From positions 1 to 64,000 of the forward strand of contig CAMAQV010000001.1 of NCBI GenBank assembly GCA_945860595.1: a DNA stretch of 64,000 bases, in the 5' to 3' direction. The stretch's first letter is position 1. The number at the start of each line of letters is the position of its first letter. The notes under the pieces were generated by a model. It made no database searches and was not told the DNA's origin. It was given only the letters and a program-made list of their open reading frames with translations. The DNA is from Comamonas sp. lk (GTDB lineage Bacteria; Pseudomonadota; Gammaproteobacteria; Burkholderiales; Burkholderiaceae_C). Positions 54,852-64,000 of the stretch are shown here, one piece after another. The translations under genes were made by a program, and so were the position numbers.

Positions 54852-55586
54852 TCACAGATGAACCAGGGTGCCTTCGTCCTCGCCCATTACCACGCGCTTG
54901 AGGGCTCCGACCTTGAAGATCGAAAACACCTTGATGGGCAGGTTCTGATCACGGCACAAAGCGAAGGCAGCAGCATCCATGATCCCCAGGTTGTTGCGCA
55001 TGGCCTCGTCAAATGTCAGGTGGCTGTAGCGCGTTGCATGGGGATCCTTTTTGGGATCGGCGCTGTAGACACCATCCACTTTGGTGGCCTTGAGCACAAT
55101 CTCCGCACCAATTTCCGCGCCACGCAAGGCGGCTGCGGTGTCAGTCGTGAAAAACGGGTTGCCGGTTCCTGCGGCAAAAATCACCACTTTGCCTTCTTCC
55201 AGATACTGCAGGGCCTTGGGCCGCACATAGGGTTCGACCACCTGCTCAATCCCGATAGCGGACATGACACGCGCCGTCAGTCCCGCTTTATTCATCGTGT
55301 CGCCCAGCGCAAGCGAATTCATGACGGTAGCCAGCATGCCCATGTAGTCGGCGGTAGCCCGGTCCATCCCGACAGAACCGCCAGCAACGCCCCTGAAAAT
55401 ATTGCCTCCGCCGATGACAACCGCCACTTGCACACCCATGCGGGTCACTTCAGCGACCTCGCCCACAATGCGCACAATCGTGTCACGGTTGATGCCAAAC
55501 GCGTCATCACCCATCAGGGCCTCGCCGGAAAGCTTGAGCAACAGACGGCTATAGGCCGGTCGGGCGGGGGGCATGGCTTTCTCCAT
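54852..55586 (-). CDS. pyrH: Uridylate kinase
   Basis: The 244-residue UMP kinase has [13 protein letters not shown] (phosphate-binding Lys), [37 protein letters not shown] and [15 protein letters not shown]. Start ATG 55586 or the second Met four codons later are both possible. It belongs to the rpsB-tsf-pyrH-frr operon. Confidence 0.96.
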   Translation of the reverse strand: MEKAMPPARPAYSRLLLKLSGEALMGDDAFGINRDTIVRIVGEVAEVTRMGVQVAVVIGGGNIFRGVAGGSVGMDRATADYMGMLATVMNSLALGDTMNKAGLTARVMSAIGIEQVVEPYVRPKALQYLEEGKVVIFAAGTGNPFFTTDTAAALRGAEIGAEIVLKATKVDGVYSADPKKDPHATRYSHLTFDEAMRNNLGIMDAAAFALCRDQNLPIKVFSIFKVGALKRVVMGEDEGTLVHL

Positions 55587-55612
55587 GAGTGGCTTTACCG
55601 CTGAAGCGATGT

Positions 55613-56536
55613 TCAGGCCGACTGTTTGGCAGCGGCGACCTGGGCTGCCACTTCGGCTGCGAAATCGTCCACGCGCTTTTCAATACCTTCACCCACCACG
55701 TAGAGGCTGAAGCTCTTCACCACGGTGCCCGCAGCCTTCAGCATCTGTTCCACGGTTTGCTTATCGTTCTTCACAAAGGCTTGATTGAATAGCGAGACTT
55801 CCTTGAGGAATTTCTGCACGCCGCCGTCAATCCGCTTTTTCACAATCTCGTCCGATTGAACGGGCTTCCCAGCCGCTGTGGCCACGGCAGCGTCTTCCGC
55901 CGCCTTGGCTGCGGCAACGGAGCGTTCGCGCTCAACCAGTTCGGCCGGAACTTGATCCGACGAAAGCGACACAGGTTTCATCGCGGCCACGTGCATGGCC
56001 ACGTCCTTGGCGGCTGTGCGATCACCGTCAAAGGCCACCAGCACACCGATCCGGGTGCCATGCAAATAGGAAGCGACCTGCGTTCCGGCACCCTGGCGCA
56101 CAAAGCGGCGGAAGGTCATGTTTTCCCCGATTTTCCCGATCAGGCCTTTACGCACATCTTCCAGCGTCGGACCGAATCCGTCCTGCGCATAAGCTAGTGC
56201 AGACAGCGCCACCACATCGACCGGATTGTGCTGCGCCACCAAAGAGGCCGCCGCATTCGCCAGAGCCAGAAAGCTGTCATTCTTGGTGACAAAATCGGTC
56301 TCACAGTTCACTTCCAGCATGGCACTTGCGTCAGCACTGGAACCCAGGACGATCACGCCTTCTGCGGTCACCCGGGCTGCCGCTTTGCCCGCTTTGCTGC
56401 CAAGCTTGACCCGTAATATTTCTTCTGCGCGCACCATGTCGCCTTCGGCTTCGGTGAGCGCCTTTTTGCATTCCATCATCGGGGCATCGGTCTTGCCGCG
56501 CAACTCGGCAACCATGGAAGCGCTAATCGTTGTCAT
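55613..56536 (-). CDS. tsf: Translation elongation factor Ts
   Basis: The 307-residue guanine-nucleotide exchange factor for EF-Tu has the N-terminal [15 protein letters not shown] block and [10 protein letters not shown] around residue 80, then two repeated core domains. The ATG has GGAGAGATTG upstream. A terminator-like hairpin separates it from rpsB, so it is partly uncoupled. Confidence 0.96.
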   Translation of the reverse strand: MTTISASMVAELRGKTDAPMMECKKALTEAEGDMVRAEEILRVKLGSKAGKAAARVTAEGVIVLGSSADASAMLEVNCETDFVTKNDSFLALANAAASLVAQHNPVDVVALSALAYAQDGFGPTLEDVRKGLIGKIGENMTFRRFVRQGAGTQVASYLHGTRIGVLVAFDGDRTAAKDVAMHVAAMKPVSLSSDQVPAELVERERSVAAAKAAEDAAVATAAGKPVQSDEIVKKRIDGGVQKFLKEVSLFNQAFVKNDKQTVEQMLKAAGTVVKSFSLYVVGEGIEKRVDDFAAEVAAQVAAAKQSA

Positions 56537-56574
56537 GTCAATCTCTCCGTCATCAAACTGTGTAACAAAAACCT

Positions 56575-56598
56575 AAAAAAAAGGGGCCCGCAAGCCCC
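56575..56598 (-). terminator. Intrinsic terminator between rpsB and tsf
   Basis: On the minus strand GGGGC (56594-56598) and GCCCC (56583-56587) with a 6-base loop are followed by eight T (56575-56582). It lies 21 bases after the rpsB stop and 39 bases before the tsf start; partial read-through would set the S2/EF-Ts ratio. Confidence 0.8.
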
Positions 56599-56618
56599 CT
56601 TGGTCAGCGACAGCGGCC

Positions 56619-57368
56619 TTAAGCGGCCTCGCTGACCTCGACGAATTCGTCCTGCGACTCGGAAACCACCGCAGTAAGGACATCATCGACCGCGTTGGCG
56701 CGACCCTCAAGTACCGCGTCGGCAATTCCACGCGCGTACAAAATGACGGCCTTGGAGGAATCGTCATTGCCCGGAATGACGTAGTCAATGCCCTCCGGCG
56801 AATGGTTGGAATCCACCACACCAATCAAAGGAATACCTAGTTTGCGCGCCTCGGCAATCGCAATCTTGTGGTAGCCGACGTCGATCACAAAAATCGCGTC
56901 CGGCAAAGCGGCCATATTCTGAATGCCGCCAATATCTTTTTCAAGCTTGTGCAATTCGCGAGCAAACATCAGTTGTTCTTTTTTGCTCATGGTGTCCAGG
57001 CCGGCTTCCTGTTGGATTTTCATGTCCTTCAGACGTTTGATAGAAGTTTTCACCGTCTTAAAGTTAGTCAACATGCCACCCAACCACCGCTGATCGACAA
57101 AAGGCACCCCGGCGCGCTGGGCCTCTTGGGCCACAATGTCGCGGGCCTGGCGTTTGGTACCCACCATCAGAATCGTGCCGCGTCTGGCCGACAACTGGCG
57201 CACAAACTTGCTCGCTTCCTGGAACATCGGAAGCGATTTTTCCAGGTTAATGATGTGGATTTTGTTGCGATGCCCGAAGATGAACGGCGCCATCTTGGGG
57301 TTCCAGAAGCGGGTTTGGTGTCCAAAATGGACTCCGGCTTCCAACATTTCGCGCATAGTGACTGACAT
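56619..57368 (-). CDS. rpsB: 30S ribosomal protein S2
   Basis: The 249-residue protein starts [26 protein letters not shown] and contains [18 protein letters not shown] and [21 protein letters not shown], all diagnostic of S2. ATG 57368 has GGAG 6 bases upstream; an in-frame TTG 12 bases earlier is rejected. The acidic C-terminus ([14 protein letters not shown]) is usual in betaproteobacteria. Confidence 0.97.
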   Translation of the reverse strand: MSVTMREMLEAGVHFGHQTRFWNPKMAPFIFGHRNKIHIINLEKSLPMFQEASKFVRQLSARRGTILMVGTKRQARDIVAQEAQRAGVPFVDQRWLGGMLTNFKTVKTSIKRLKDMKIQQEAGLDTMSKKEQLMFARELHKLEKDIGGIQNMAALPDAIFVIDVGYHKIAIAEARKLGIPLIGVVDSNHSPEGIDYVIPGNDDSSKAVILYARGIADAVLEGRANAVDDVLTAVVSESQDEFVEVSEAA

Positions 57369-57463
57369 ATAGAGCTCCAAAGGTTAGGTCTTAAACCCGC
57401 TCGAAAACCGCAAAATCCGTAAGAAACGGGCTGCGGCACCTTGATAGAACGGATTCGGGATTT

Positions 57464-57493
57464 GCTTTGGCGGCCAAAAGTGACCGCCAAAGC
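57464..57493. other. Strong hairpin between clpA and rpsB
   Basis: A perfect 10-bp inverted repeat, GCTTTGGCGG (57464-57473) and CCGCCAAAGC (57484-57493), encloses a 10-base loop. No T run follows on either strand. It lies 39 bases after the clpA stop and about 95 bases before the rpsB start, so it is either a clpA 3' stabiliser or Rho-dependent end, or part of the rpsB leader. Confidence 0.6.
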
Positions 57494-57531
57494 CAGCCGA
57501 GTTTACACCACGCCCTCGGTGAGAAGCAGCC

Positions 57532-59853
57532 TCAGCTGGCAACAACTTCCTCTGGCTTGGACTTGCCCTCCTTTTTTGGCAATGGCTGGATGTCGAGCAG
57601 CACTTCGGGTTTGTCCGCGTCGCTGTCGTCAATCTCCACGGTCAAACGCCCACCATCAACCAAACGGCCAAACAAGAGCTCGTCTGCGAGCGCCCGGCGT
57701 ATGGTGTCCTGGATCAAACGCTGCATCGGACGTGCACCCATCAGCGGATCGAAACCTTTTTTGCCCAGATGCTTACGCAGCTTGTCGGTGAACGTGACTT
57801 CCACCTTTTTCTCCGCGAGCTGGGTTTCCAGTTGCAAGAGGAATTTGTCCACCACACGCAAGATAACGTTCTCGTCCAAAGCCTTGAAGCCCACAATCGC
57901 ATCCAGCCGGTTGCGGAATTCGGGGGTAAACAGGCGCTTGATATCAGCCATTTCATCGCCGGCTTCACGGGGATTGGTAAAGCCAATCGTCGCCTTGTTC
58001 ATGGTTTCAGCACCCGCGTTGGTGGTCATGATGATGATCACGTTGCGGAAATCGGCCTTGCGCCCGTTGTTGTCCGTCAGCGTCCCGTGGTCCATGACCT
58101 GTAGCAGCACGTTGAAGACGTCCGGGTGGGCTTTCTCAATCTCATCGAGTAGCAAGACGCAGTGTGGCTTTTTGGTGATCGCCTCGGTCAGCAAACCGCC
58201 CTGGTCAAAACCCACGTAGCCGGGGGGGGCGCCAATCAGCCGACTGACCGCGTGCCGCTCCATGTATTCGCTCATATCAAAGCGGATCAAGTCGATCCCC
58301 ATGATGTAGGCGAGTTGTTTTGCCGCCTCGGTCTTACCCACACCGGTAGGACCGCTAAACAAAAACGCGCCTATCGGTTTGTCACCCTTGCCCAGACCGG
58401 AGCGGGCCATTTTGACTGCAGAGGCCAGGATGTCGAGCGCTTTGTCCTGCCCAAAGACCACACTTTTGAGATCTCGGTCCAGCGTTTTGAGCTTTCCACG
58501 GTCGTCGTTGGACACATTGGCGGGGGGAATGCGGGCAATCTTTGCCACGATTTCCTCCACCTCGGTCTTGGTGATGGTTTTTTTACGCTTGCTCGCAGGA
58601 AGAATTTGCTGGGCTGCGCCCGCCTCGTCGATGACATCGATCGCCTTGTCGGGCAAATGCCGGTCGTTGATGTATTTCGCGCTGAGCTCTGCCGCCGCTT
58701 GCAGTGCCGCCAAGGCGTATTTGACACTGTGGTGCGCCTCAAAGCGCGATTTCAAACCCTTCAGAATCTCTACCGTCTGCTCCACGGTGGGCTCGGTCAC
58801 ATCAATTTTCTGGAAACGCCGTGACAGGGCGGCGTCTTTCTCGAAAATTCCACGGTATTCGGTGAACGTGGTGGCGCCAATGCACTTCAGTTGGCCGGAG
58901 CTCAGGCTGGGCTTCAACAGGTTGGACGCATCCAGAGTGCCGCCGGACGCAGCGCCGGCGCCGATCAGGGTGTGGATTTCATCAATAAACAAAACCGCCT
59001 TGGGCCGGTCTTTGAGCGCCTTCAGGACGCCTTTGAGGCGTTGCTCAAAGTCGCCACGGTATTTGGTTCCGGCCAACAAGGCCCCCATGTCCAACGAATA
59101 CACGACCGAATCTTTGAGGACCTCAGGCACCTCATTTTGCGAAATGCGCCAAGCCAGGCCCTCGGCGATTGCAGTTTTTCCGACCCCGGCCTCACCCACC
59201 AGCAAGGGGTTGTTTTTACGGCGCCGGCACAGAATCTGTATGACGCGCTCCACCTCGTACTCACGGCCAATCAGGGGATCAATCTTGCCGTCCTTGGCCA
59301 TCTGGTTCAGATTCTGGGTGTACTGTTCCAGAGGGGATGATTTTTCATTCTTCTCGGTCGCAGCTTCTTCGCCTTCGGATGCGGATTCATTGGATTTGGT
59401 CGGCTCGGGCGGGTCATTCTTTTTGATGCCGTGGGCGATGAAATTCACCACATCCAGACGCGTCACGCCCTGCTGGTGAAGGTAGTACACCGCGTGAGAA
59501 TCTTTTTCCCCAAAAATTGCCACGAGCACATTGGAGCCCATCACTTCTTTTTTCCCACTACCCGTAGACTGCACGTGCATGATGGCGCGCTGAATCACCC
59601 GCTGAAAGCCCAGCGTGGGCTGGGTATCCACATCGTCAGCGCCCGCTACCTGGGGCGTGTTGTCTTTGATGAAATGGGTGAGCGACTTGCGCAAGTCATC
59701 GATCTGCGCTGCGCAGGCGCGCAACACCTCTGCGGCGCTGGGGTTATCCAGCAAAGCCAGCAGCAAATGCTCCACGGTGATGAACTCATGCCGTTGTTGA
59801 CGCGCCTCCACAAAGGCCATGTGCAGACTGACTTCTAACTCTTGGGCGATCAT
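57532..59853 (-). CDS. clpA: ATP-dependent Clp protease ATP-binding subunit ClpA
   Basis: The 773-residue AAA+ unfoldase has an N-terminal Clp-N domain (1-145), the first AAA module with GEAGVGKTAIAEGL (about 215-228), and a second with GPTGVGKTEAAKQL. VLLLDEIEKAHPDV is the second Walker B. A glutamate- and lysine-rich linker (about 160-185) follows the N-domain. It feeds ClpP and uses ClpS, encoded 81 bases upstream, as adaptor for N-degron substrates. Confidence 0.96.
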   Translation of the reverse strand: MIAQELEVSLHMAFVEARQQRHEFITVEHLLLALLDNPSAAEVLRACAAQIDDLRKSLTHFIKDNTPQVAGADDVDTQPTLGFQRVIQRAIMHVQSTGSGKKEVMGSNVLVAIFGEKDSHAVYYLHQQGVTRLDVVNFIAHGIKKNDPPEPTKSNESASEGEEAATEKNEKSSPLEQYTQNLNQMAKDGKIDPLIGREYEVERVIQILCRRRKNNPLLVGEAGVGKTAIAEGLAWRISQNEVPEVLKDSVVYSLDMGALLAGTKYRGDFEQRLKGVLKALKDRPKAVLFIDEIHTLIGAGAASGGTLDASNLLKPSLSSGQLKCIGATTFTEYRGIFEKDAALSRRFQKIDVTEPTVEQTVEILKGLKSRFEAHHSVKYALAALQAAAELSAKYINDRHLPDKAIDVIDEAGAAQQILPASKRKKTITKTEVEEIVAKIARIPPANVSNDDRGKLKTLDRDLKSVVFGQDKALDILASAVKMARSGLGKGDKPIGAFLFSGPTGVGKTEAAKQLAYIMGIDLIRFDMSEYMERHAVSRLIGAPPGYVGFDQGGLLTEAITKKPHCVLLLDEIEKAHPDVFNVLLQVMDHGTLTDNNGRKADFRNVIIIMTTNAGAETMNKATIGFTNPREAGDEMADIKRLFTPEFRNRLDAIVGFKALDENVILRVVDKFLLQLETQLAEKKVEVTFTDKLRKHLGKKGFDPLMGARPMQRLIQDTIRRALADELLFGRLVDGGRLTVEIDDSDADKPEVLLDIQPLPKKEGKSKPEEVVAS

Positions 59854-59934
59854 TTCGCTTCCTTTTTAAGATCATCCGTTTCCGACAGCTTACCCGCAAC
59901 AAGCCACCAGCAGGCAGCTGTCGGCACTATTTCC

Positions 59935-60297
59935 CTACGACTCTACGGGCTCACTCACACACTGTAAGGGGTGGCCCGCCTTACCGGCCGCATCCATCAC
60001 CTGATCGACCTTGGTGGCAGCAACGTCCTTGGTATAGACGCCGCACACACCGCGTCCATCTAAATGGATTTTCAACATGATGTGGGTAGCGGTCTCCATA
60101 TCCCGGTTGAAAAACTGTTGGATCACATAGACCACAAACTCCATCGGTGTGTAGTCGTCATTGAGCATCACCACTTGGTACAACTGGGGCGGCTTGACAC
60201 GCTGGGTCCGGCGCTCCAGCAGAACCGCTCCACCATCATCCGTTGCGGGCCAATGGGCGGGTTTAGCGGGTGGGGTCGGGGGATTGCTTGCCATCAA
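59935..60297 (-). CDS. clpS: ClpS adaptor protein
   Basis: The 120-residue protein has a flexible N-terminus of about 40 residues. The folded core contains [19 protein letters not shown] and [25 protein letters not shown], the N-degron pocket Asp-Asp and the ClpA-binding surface. It recruits N-end-rule substrates to ClpA. It precedes clpA, the conserved order. Confidence 0.95.
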   Translation of the reverse strand: MMASNPPTPPAKPAHWPATDDGGAVLLERRTQRVKPPQLYQVVMLNDDYTPMEFVVYVIQQFFNRDMETATHIMLKIHLDGRGVCGVYTKDVAATKVDQVMDAAGKAGHPLQCVSEPVES

Positions 60298-60416
60298 TTC
60301 ATTCTAGCGTTCGAAGTTCTGCACCAAAGCCGCCTACCGTAGCCCGCAAAGGTCCACAATTTCGCCAGGCATGGGAGGTGGGGCAAGACCAGACACTTTC
60401 AAGTGGAACGTCCGAC

Positions 60417-60440
60417 AAAAAAGCCGCCCTCAGAGGCGGC
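60417..60440 (-). terminator. Intrinsic terminator of icd
   Basis: On the minus strand GCCGCC (60435-60440) and GGCGGC (60423-60428) with a 6-base loop are followed by six T (60417-60422). It lies 47 bases after the icd stop, and clpS transcription begins downstream of it. Confidence 0.85.
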
Positions 60441-60486
60441 TGTTCGGCAAGCAGGTGCGGCATGCTGCACCCCCCAGGCACCAGAC

Positions 60487-61740
60487 CTACATCTGGTCGA
60501 TCATGACCTGACCGAATCCGGAGCAGCTGACTTGGGTAGCACCCTCCATCAAGCGGGCAAAGTCATAGGTGACCTTTTTGCTCAGAATCGCCTTTTTCAT
60601 CGAAGCAATGATCAAATCTGCCGCCTCGACCCAGCCCATGTGGCGCAGCATCATCTCGGCAGACAGAATTTCGGAGCCCGGGTTCACGTAGTCTTTACCG
60701 GCGTATTTGGGTGCGGTGCCATGGGTGGCCTCAAACATGGCCACGGTGTCGCTCAGATTCGCCCCCGGCGCGATCCCAATACCGCCGACCTGGGCCGCCA
60801 GCGCATCAGACACATAGTCGCCATTCAAGTTCAAGGTCGCGATGACGCTGTACTCAGCAGGGCGCAGCAGAATTTGTTGCAAAAATGCGTCCGCGATGCT
60901 GTCCTTTACCGTAATGTCGCGCCCGGTCTTCGGGTTTTTGAACGCGCACCAGGGCCCGCCGTCGATCAGTTTGGCGCCAAATTCGCGCTGCGCCAAGGCG
61001 TAAGCCCAATCCCGGAATCCACCTTCGGTGAATTTCATGATGTTGCCTTTGTGGACGATAGTCAGGCTGGGCTTGTCGTTGTCGATGGTGTACTGCAAAG
61101 CCTTGCGCACCAGACGTTCCGTGCCCTCGCGAGAAACCGGCTTGACGCCGATCCCAGAGGTGTTGGGGAACCGAATTTTGGTGACACCCATTTCCTCGCG
61201 CAAGAACTTGATCAGTTTCTGGGCTTTCGGTGACTCGGCCTCGAACTCGATGCCGGCATAGATGTCCTCGGAGTTTTCCCGGAAGATCACCATATCCGTT
61301 TTGTGTGGCTCTTTGACCGGGCTGGGCACGCCGGTGAAATACTGAACCGGACGCAGGCACACGTACAAGTCCAGTTCCTGGCGCAGTGCCACGTTCAGCG
61401 AACGGATGCCGCCGCCCACCGGCGTCGTCAGCGGTCCTTTAATGGACACCACGTAATCGCGGATGGCATGCAACGTTTCTTCGGGCAGCCAGACGTCGGG
61501 GCCGTACACGTGGGTGGACTTTTCACCCGCAAAAACCTCCATCCAGGCAATCTTGCGCGTGCCGCCGTAGGACTTGGCCACCGCAGCATCCACCACCTTG
61601 ATCATCACGGGGGTGATATCTAAACCGGTGCCGTCACCCTCGATGTAGGGAATGATGGGCTGGTCCGGCACGTTCAGCGACATGTCGGCGTTGACCGTGA
61701 TTTTGTGACCGTGTGCGGGGATTTTGATGTGTTGGTACAT
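60487..61740 (-). CDS. icd: NADP-dependent isocitrate dehydrogenase
   Basis: The 417-residue TCA-cycle enzyme has [12 protein letters not shown] near the N-terminus and the substrate/phosphorylation serine loop [11 protein letters not shown] around residue 115. [26 protein letters not shown] and [11 protein letters not shown] follow. ATG 61740 ([11 protein letters not shown]) is the family start. Length and motifs match the E. coli-type homodimer. Confidence 0.96.
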   Translation of the reverse strand: MYQHIKIPAHGHKITVNADMSLNVPDQPIIPYIEGDGTGLDITPVMIKVVDAAVAKSYGGTRKIAWMEVFAGEKSTHVYGPDVWLPEETLHAIRDYVVSIKGPLTTPVGGGIRSLNVALRQELDLYVCLRPVQYFTGVPSPVKEPHKTDMVIFRENSEDIYAGIEFEAESPKAQKLIKFLREEMGVTKIRFPNTSGIGVKPVSREGTERLVRKALQYTIDNDKPSLTIVHKGNIMKFTEGGFRDWAYALAQREFGAKLIDGGPWCAFKNPKTGRDITVKDSIADAFLQQILLRPAEYSVIATLNLNGDYVSDALAAQVGGIGIAPGANLSDTVAMFEATHGTAPKYAGKDYVNPGSEILSAEMMLRHMGWVEAADLIIASMKKAILSKKVTYDFARLMEGATQVSCSGFGQVMIDQM

Positions 61741-61880
61741 GATGGGCTGGTTATTGCGTTGGCGATCCACGTCGTCGGGAGGGCAGACGGCTCCCGTGAT
61801 GGGAGCATCTGCCCCGACGCTCCGGGGAATTTTAGTCCTGAAAATTACGCCATACTGTCAAGCCAAACACCGCTGCAGCT

Positions 61881-62366
61881 ATGGCCTATTCCACCCAAAA
61901 CTATTCCCTGCCCCGGCTTGTGCGCCTCTTTTTAGCTGGATTGTCGCTGGCGGTTTGCGGCATGGCGCAAGCCCAAAACCCCCAAACTGCGTTGCCCCGC
62001 ACCGCGCTGAGCGTCGGCATGTACCGGATTGATGCCCAGGTCGCGACCACCAAGGAACAGCATGCCACCGGGCTCATGTTCCGCACCGAGATGCCACAGC
62101 AAGAGGGCATGCTTTTCGTTTTCGAACAGGCCACGCAGCAGTGCTTCTGGATGAAAAATACCCTGATCCCGCTGTCCGTGGCGTTTGTGGCCGACGACGG
62201 AACTCTGGTCAACCTCGATGAGATGAAAGCCCAGACACTGAATGCCCACTGTTCAGAAAAACCCGTGCGCTACGTGCTGGAAATGAACGCGGGCTGGTTT
62301 TCCAAGAAAGGCATCAAGCCCGGCATTAAGCTGCAGGGCCAGCCGTTTGATTCGGCAAAACCATAA
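61881..62366 (+). CDS. DUF192 exported protein
   Basis: The 161-residue protein has a signal peptide (about 1-32, ending AQAQ) and a DUF192 domain with ATGLMFRTEMPQQEGMLFVF, CFWMKNTLIPLSVAFV and VLEMNAGWFSKKGIKPG. Function is unknown; the family is a small beta-barrel found in envelopes of many bacteria and archaea. It stands alone between icd (divergent) and sodB (convergent). Confidence 0.85.
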   Translation: MAYSTQNYSLPRLVRLFLAGLSLAVCGMAQAQNPQTALPRTALSVGMYRIDAQVATTKEQHATGLMFRTEMPQQEGMLFVFEQATQQCFWMKNTLIPLSVAFVADDGTLVNLDEMKAQTLNAHCSEKPVRYVLEMNAGWFSKKGIKPGIKLQGQPFDSAKP

Positions 62367-62390
62367 AAAAAGCCGACCCGCAGGTCGGCT
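62365..62390. terminator. Intrinsic terminator shared by the DUF192 gene and sodB
   Basis: An 8-bp inverted repeat, AGCCGACC (62371-62378) and GGTCGGCT (62383-62390), is followed on the minus strand by seven T (62365-62371). It lies 22 bases after the sodB stop, and its stem could also end the plus-strand transcript. Confidence 0.85.
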
Positions 62391-62411
62391 GGACTCGAGC
62401 GTGTCGCGCGT

Positions 62412-62993
62412 TCAGGCGTAATTAGCCTGGGCAAATTCCCAGTTAACGAGCTTCTCCAGAAAAGCCTCGACGAACTTGGGGCGCATATTGCGATAGTCGA
62501 TGTAATAAGCATGCTCCCACACGTCCACCGTGAGCAAGGCCTTGTCGGCACCCGTCAGCGGCGTACCCGCAGCACCCGTGTTGACGATATCCACTGAACC
62601 GTCGGGCTTTTTCACCAGCCAGGTCCAGCCGGAACCGAAATTGCCAACGGCGGACTTCACAAAAGCCTCTTTGAAGGCGGCAAAGCTGCCCCATTTGACA
62701 TCAATCGCCGCGGCCAGCGCGCCAACAGGTGCGCCGCCTCCATGCGGCTTCATGCAATGCCAGAAAAAAGTGTGGTTCCAGATCTGGGCCGCGTTGTTGT
62801 AAACGCCACCGCTGGACTTGCGGATGATTTCTTCCAGCGACATCGCTTCAAATTCGGTGCCCTTTTGGAGGTTGTTGAGGTTGACCACGTAAGCGTTGTG
62901 GTGTTTGCCATGGTGGAACTCCAGCGTCTCTTGCGAGTACACGGGGGCCAGGGCGTCGATGGCGTAGGGCAGTGCGGGAAGGGTGTGTTCCAT
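62412..62993 (-). CDS. sodB: Iron superoxide dismutase
   Basis: The 193-residue cytoplasmic enzyme has all four metal ligands: His27 in LEFHHGKHH, His74 in WNHTFFW, Asp157 and His161 in DVWEHAYY. The iron form is favoured by [12 protein letters not shown] and the length. It is a monocistron with its own terminator. Confidence 0.95.
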   Translation of the reverse strand: MEHTLPALPYAIDALAPVYSQETLEFHHGKHHNAYVVNLNNLQKGTEFEAMSLEEIIRKSSGGVYNNAAQIWNHTFFWHCMKPHGGGAPVGALAAAIDVKWGSFAAFKEAFVKSAVGNFGSGWTWLVKKPDGSVDIVNTGAAGTPLTGADKALLTVDVWEHAYYIDYRNMRPKFVEAFLEKLVNWEFAQANYA

Positions 62994-63044
62994 GAAATCC
63001 TCTGAGTGGTGGGAAGCGGTTTGAAAGACGGGGGATTGTAGAAA

Positions 63045-64000
63045 TTATTTGGTGCGCGCGCTGATCGTCTGCACCGCCAGCCTTCCATCATGCAGTTGCG
63101 CATGCAGTAACTGCCCCGGCTGAACCCCTTTCGCGCGGGCCACGCTGTGGCCATGTACGTCGGTAAGCCACGCGTAACCGCGCGCCAAAACCAGCGAAGG
63201 ATCGAGCAAGCCCAGGCGCAAGGCAGCGGCATCTAAACGGGTGGCGTGGCCTGTGGCCATCTGGGCCACATCGCGCTGCAGGGCCGCTGCGATGCGCGCC
63301 AAGGCAGCGGCGCGCTGTGACAGACCTTCCTTGGCACAGAAGGCCGCACGGTGCTCGCAGTCGCGTAAGCGCTGGCGCATGGCGCTGACACCTGCCGACG
63401 GCCGGGCAATGCGCGCCTGCAAGATGTCCAAATGCTGGGACTGGCGGTCGAGCGCCCGGGTGCTCTCGGTGCATAAGCGCTGCGCCAACCCATCCACTGC
63501 ACCGCGCCACACGGCGGTCTCTGGCGCCGCCATCTCGGCTGCAGCCGTCGGCGTAGGTGCGCGCAGATCAGCAACAAAATCAGCAATGGTGAAGTCGGTT
63601 TCATGACCGACACCGCTGATCAGCGGCACCGGACTTTGGGCAATAACCTGCGCCAGCGTCTCATCATTAAAGGCCCACAAGTCCTCCAACGAACCGCCGC
63701 CCCGTACCAGCAAAATCACATCGACCACCCCGTGAGAGTCGTCACGCAGGCGGTACATCTTTTGCAGTGCGGCGCACAGAGCCTGCGGGGCAGAATCACC
63801 CTGCACGGCTGCAGGAACCACGGTCACGGGAATATGCGGCACCCGCCGCTGTAAAGCGGACAGCACATCGTGCAGAGCAGCAGCACCCAGGGAAGTCACA
63901 ACGCCAATACCGCGCACCACGCGAGGCAGTGCGCGCTTGCGCTGCGCATCAAACAGGCCCTGCGCCTCCAGGCGCGCCTTGAGCTGCAAAAAACGCTCAA
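63045..64000 (-). CDS. xseA: Exodeoxyribonuclease VII large subunit, C-terminal part (runs off the window)
   Basis: About 318 C-terminal residues are inside the window and the frame is open to the right edge (ERFLQLKARLEAQGLFD). The catalytic XseA core blocks are visible: GIGVVTSLGAAALHDVL, DVILLVRGGGSLEDLWAFNDE and ISGVGHETDFTIADFVADLRAPTPTAAAE. A helical region and the short C-terminal beta segment follow. With XseB it degrades single-stranded DNA. The N-terminal OB-fold lies outside the window. Confidence 0.95.
   Translation of the reverse strand, partial: ERFLQLKARLEAQGLFDAQRKRALPRVVRGIGVVTSLGAAALHDVLSALQRRVPHIPVTVVPAAVQGDSAPQALCAALQKMYRLRDDSHGVVDVILLVRGGGSLEDLWAFNDETLAQVIAQSPVPLISGVGHETDFTIADFVADLRAPTPTAAAEMAAPETAVWRGAVDGLAQRLCTESTRALDRQSQHLDILQARIARPSAGVSAMRQRLRDCEHRAAFCAKEGLSQRAAALARIAAALQRDVAQMATGHATRLDAAALRLGLLDPSLVLARGYAWLTDVHGHSVARAKGVQPGQLLHAQLHDGRLAVQTISARTK

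Noticed and set aside
1-64000. Search by eye for CRISPR arrays, insertion sequences, phage genes, tRNA and rRNA genes
   Set aside because: No regularly spaced repeats, transposase or integrase motifs, terminal inverted repeats or RNA-gene signatures were recognised; short intergenic gaps leave little room for them.

Overview
The window is a compact, GC-rich (roughly 60% by eye) bacterial chromosome segment with short intergenic gaps. The protein sequences and gene orders (uppS-cdsA-dxr-bamA-skp-lpxD-fabZ-lpxA-lpxB-rnhB; rpsB-tsf-pyrH-frr; carA-lysE-carB; ftsH-rlmE divergent from yhbY) fit a betaproteobacterium of the Burkholderiales, most likely a Comamonadaceae member of the Rhodoferax/Curvibacter/Polaromonas type. 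That assignment is inference from family knowledge, not a database search. No rRNA, tRNA, insertion sequence, phage gene or CRISPR array was recognised.

Positions 1-28000 are dominated by phosphorus and lipid metabolism. At the left edge is the start of phoU (minus). It is preceded by what looks like a deletion scar of the high-affinity phosphate transporter operon: a lone signal peptide, probably of PstS, runs straight into the last 33 codons of pstB. The Pho-type promoter in front of the scar is intact. Divergent from it is a fasciclin-domain lipoprotein gene with its own Pho box. Then come ppx (exopolyphosphatase), ugd and an Mpo1-like membrane protein. Next is a lipid block: a membrane-anchored class III aminotransferase, a phosphatidylserine decarboxylase, a GT4 glycosyltransferase and LplT. 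A complete carbon-phosphorus lyase locus follows (phnGHIJKLM, phnCDEE, phnN). It carries a PhnZ-like HD oxygenase, a YkgJ-like Cys-cluster protein, and ppk and sixA at the end of the transport operon. A DUF1045 2H-phosphoesterase sits beside phnN. After this come a PlcP/LpxH-type metallophosphoesterase, a Nudix protein, a secreted atypical phosphoesterase and a porin.

Five promoters in this half share one architecture: 7-bp CTGTCAY-like repeats spaced at 11 bp, then exactly 10 bp, then a TAnnnT -10 box. They lie in front of the pst remnant, the fasciclin gene, phnG, phnC and the secreted phosphoesterase. I read this as a local Pho (PhoB) regulon.

Positions 28900-64000 are mainly core genes. 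They include a TPR-glycosyltransferase protein, galU, glmM, folP, ftsH, rlmE, yhbY, a DUF4149 protein, greA, carB-lysE-carA and a TrmH-type methyltransferase. The envelope/lipid A/isoprenoid run follows (rnhB to uppS), then frr-pyrH-tsf-rpsB, clpA-clpS, icd, a DUF192 protein, sodB and the C-terminal part of xseA. The envelope run is conventional except that rseP, which usually lies between dxr and bamA in this group, is absent.
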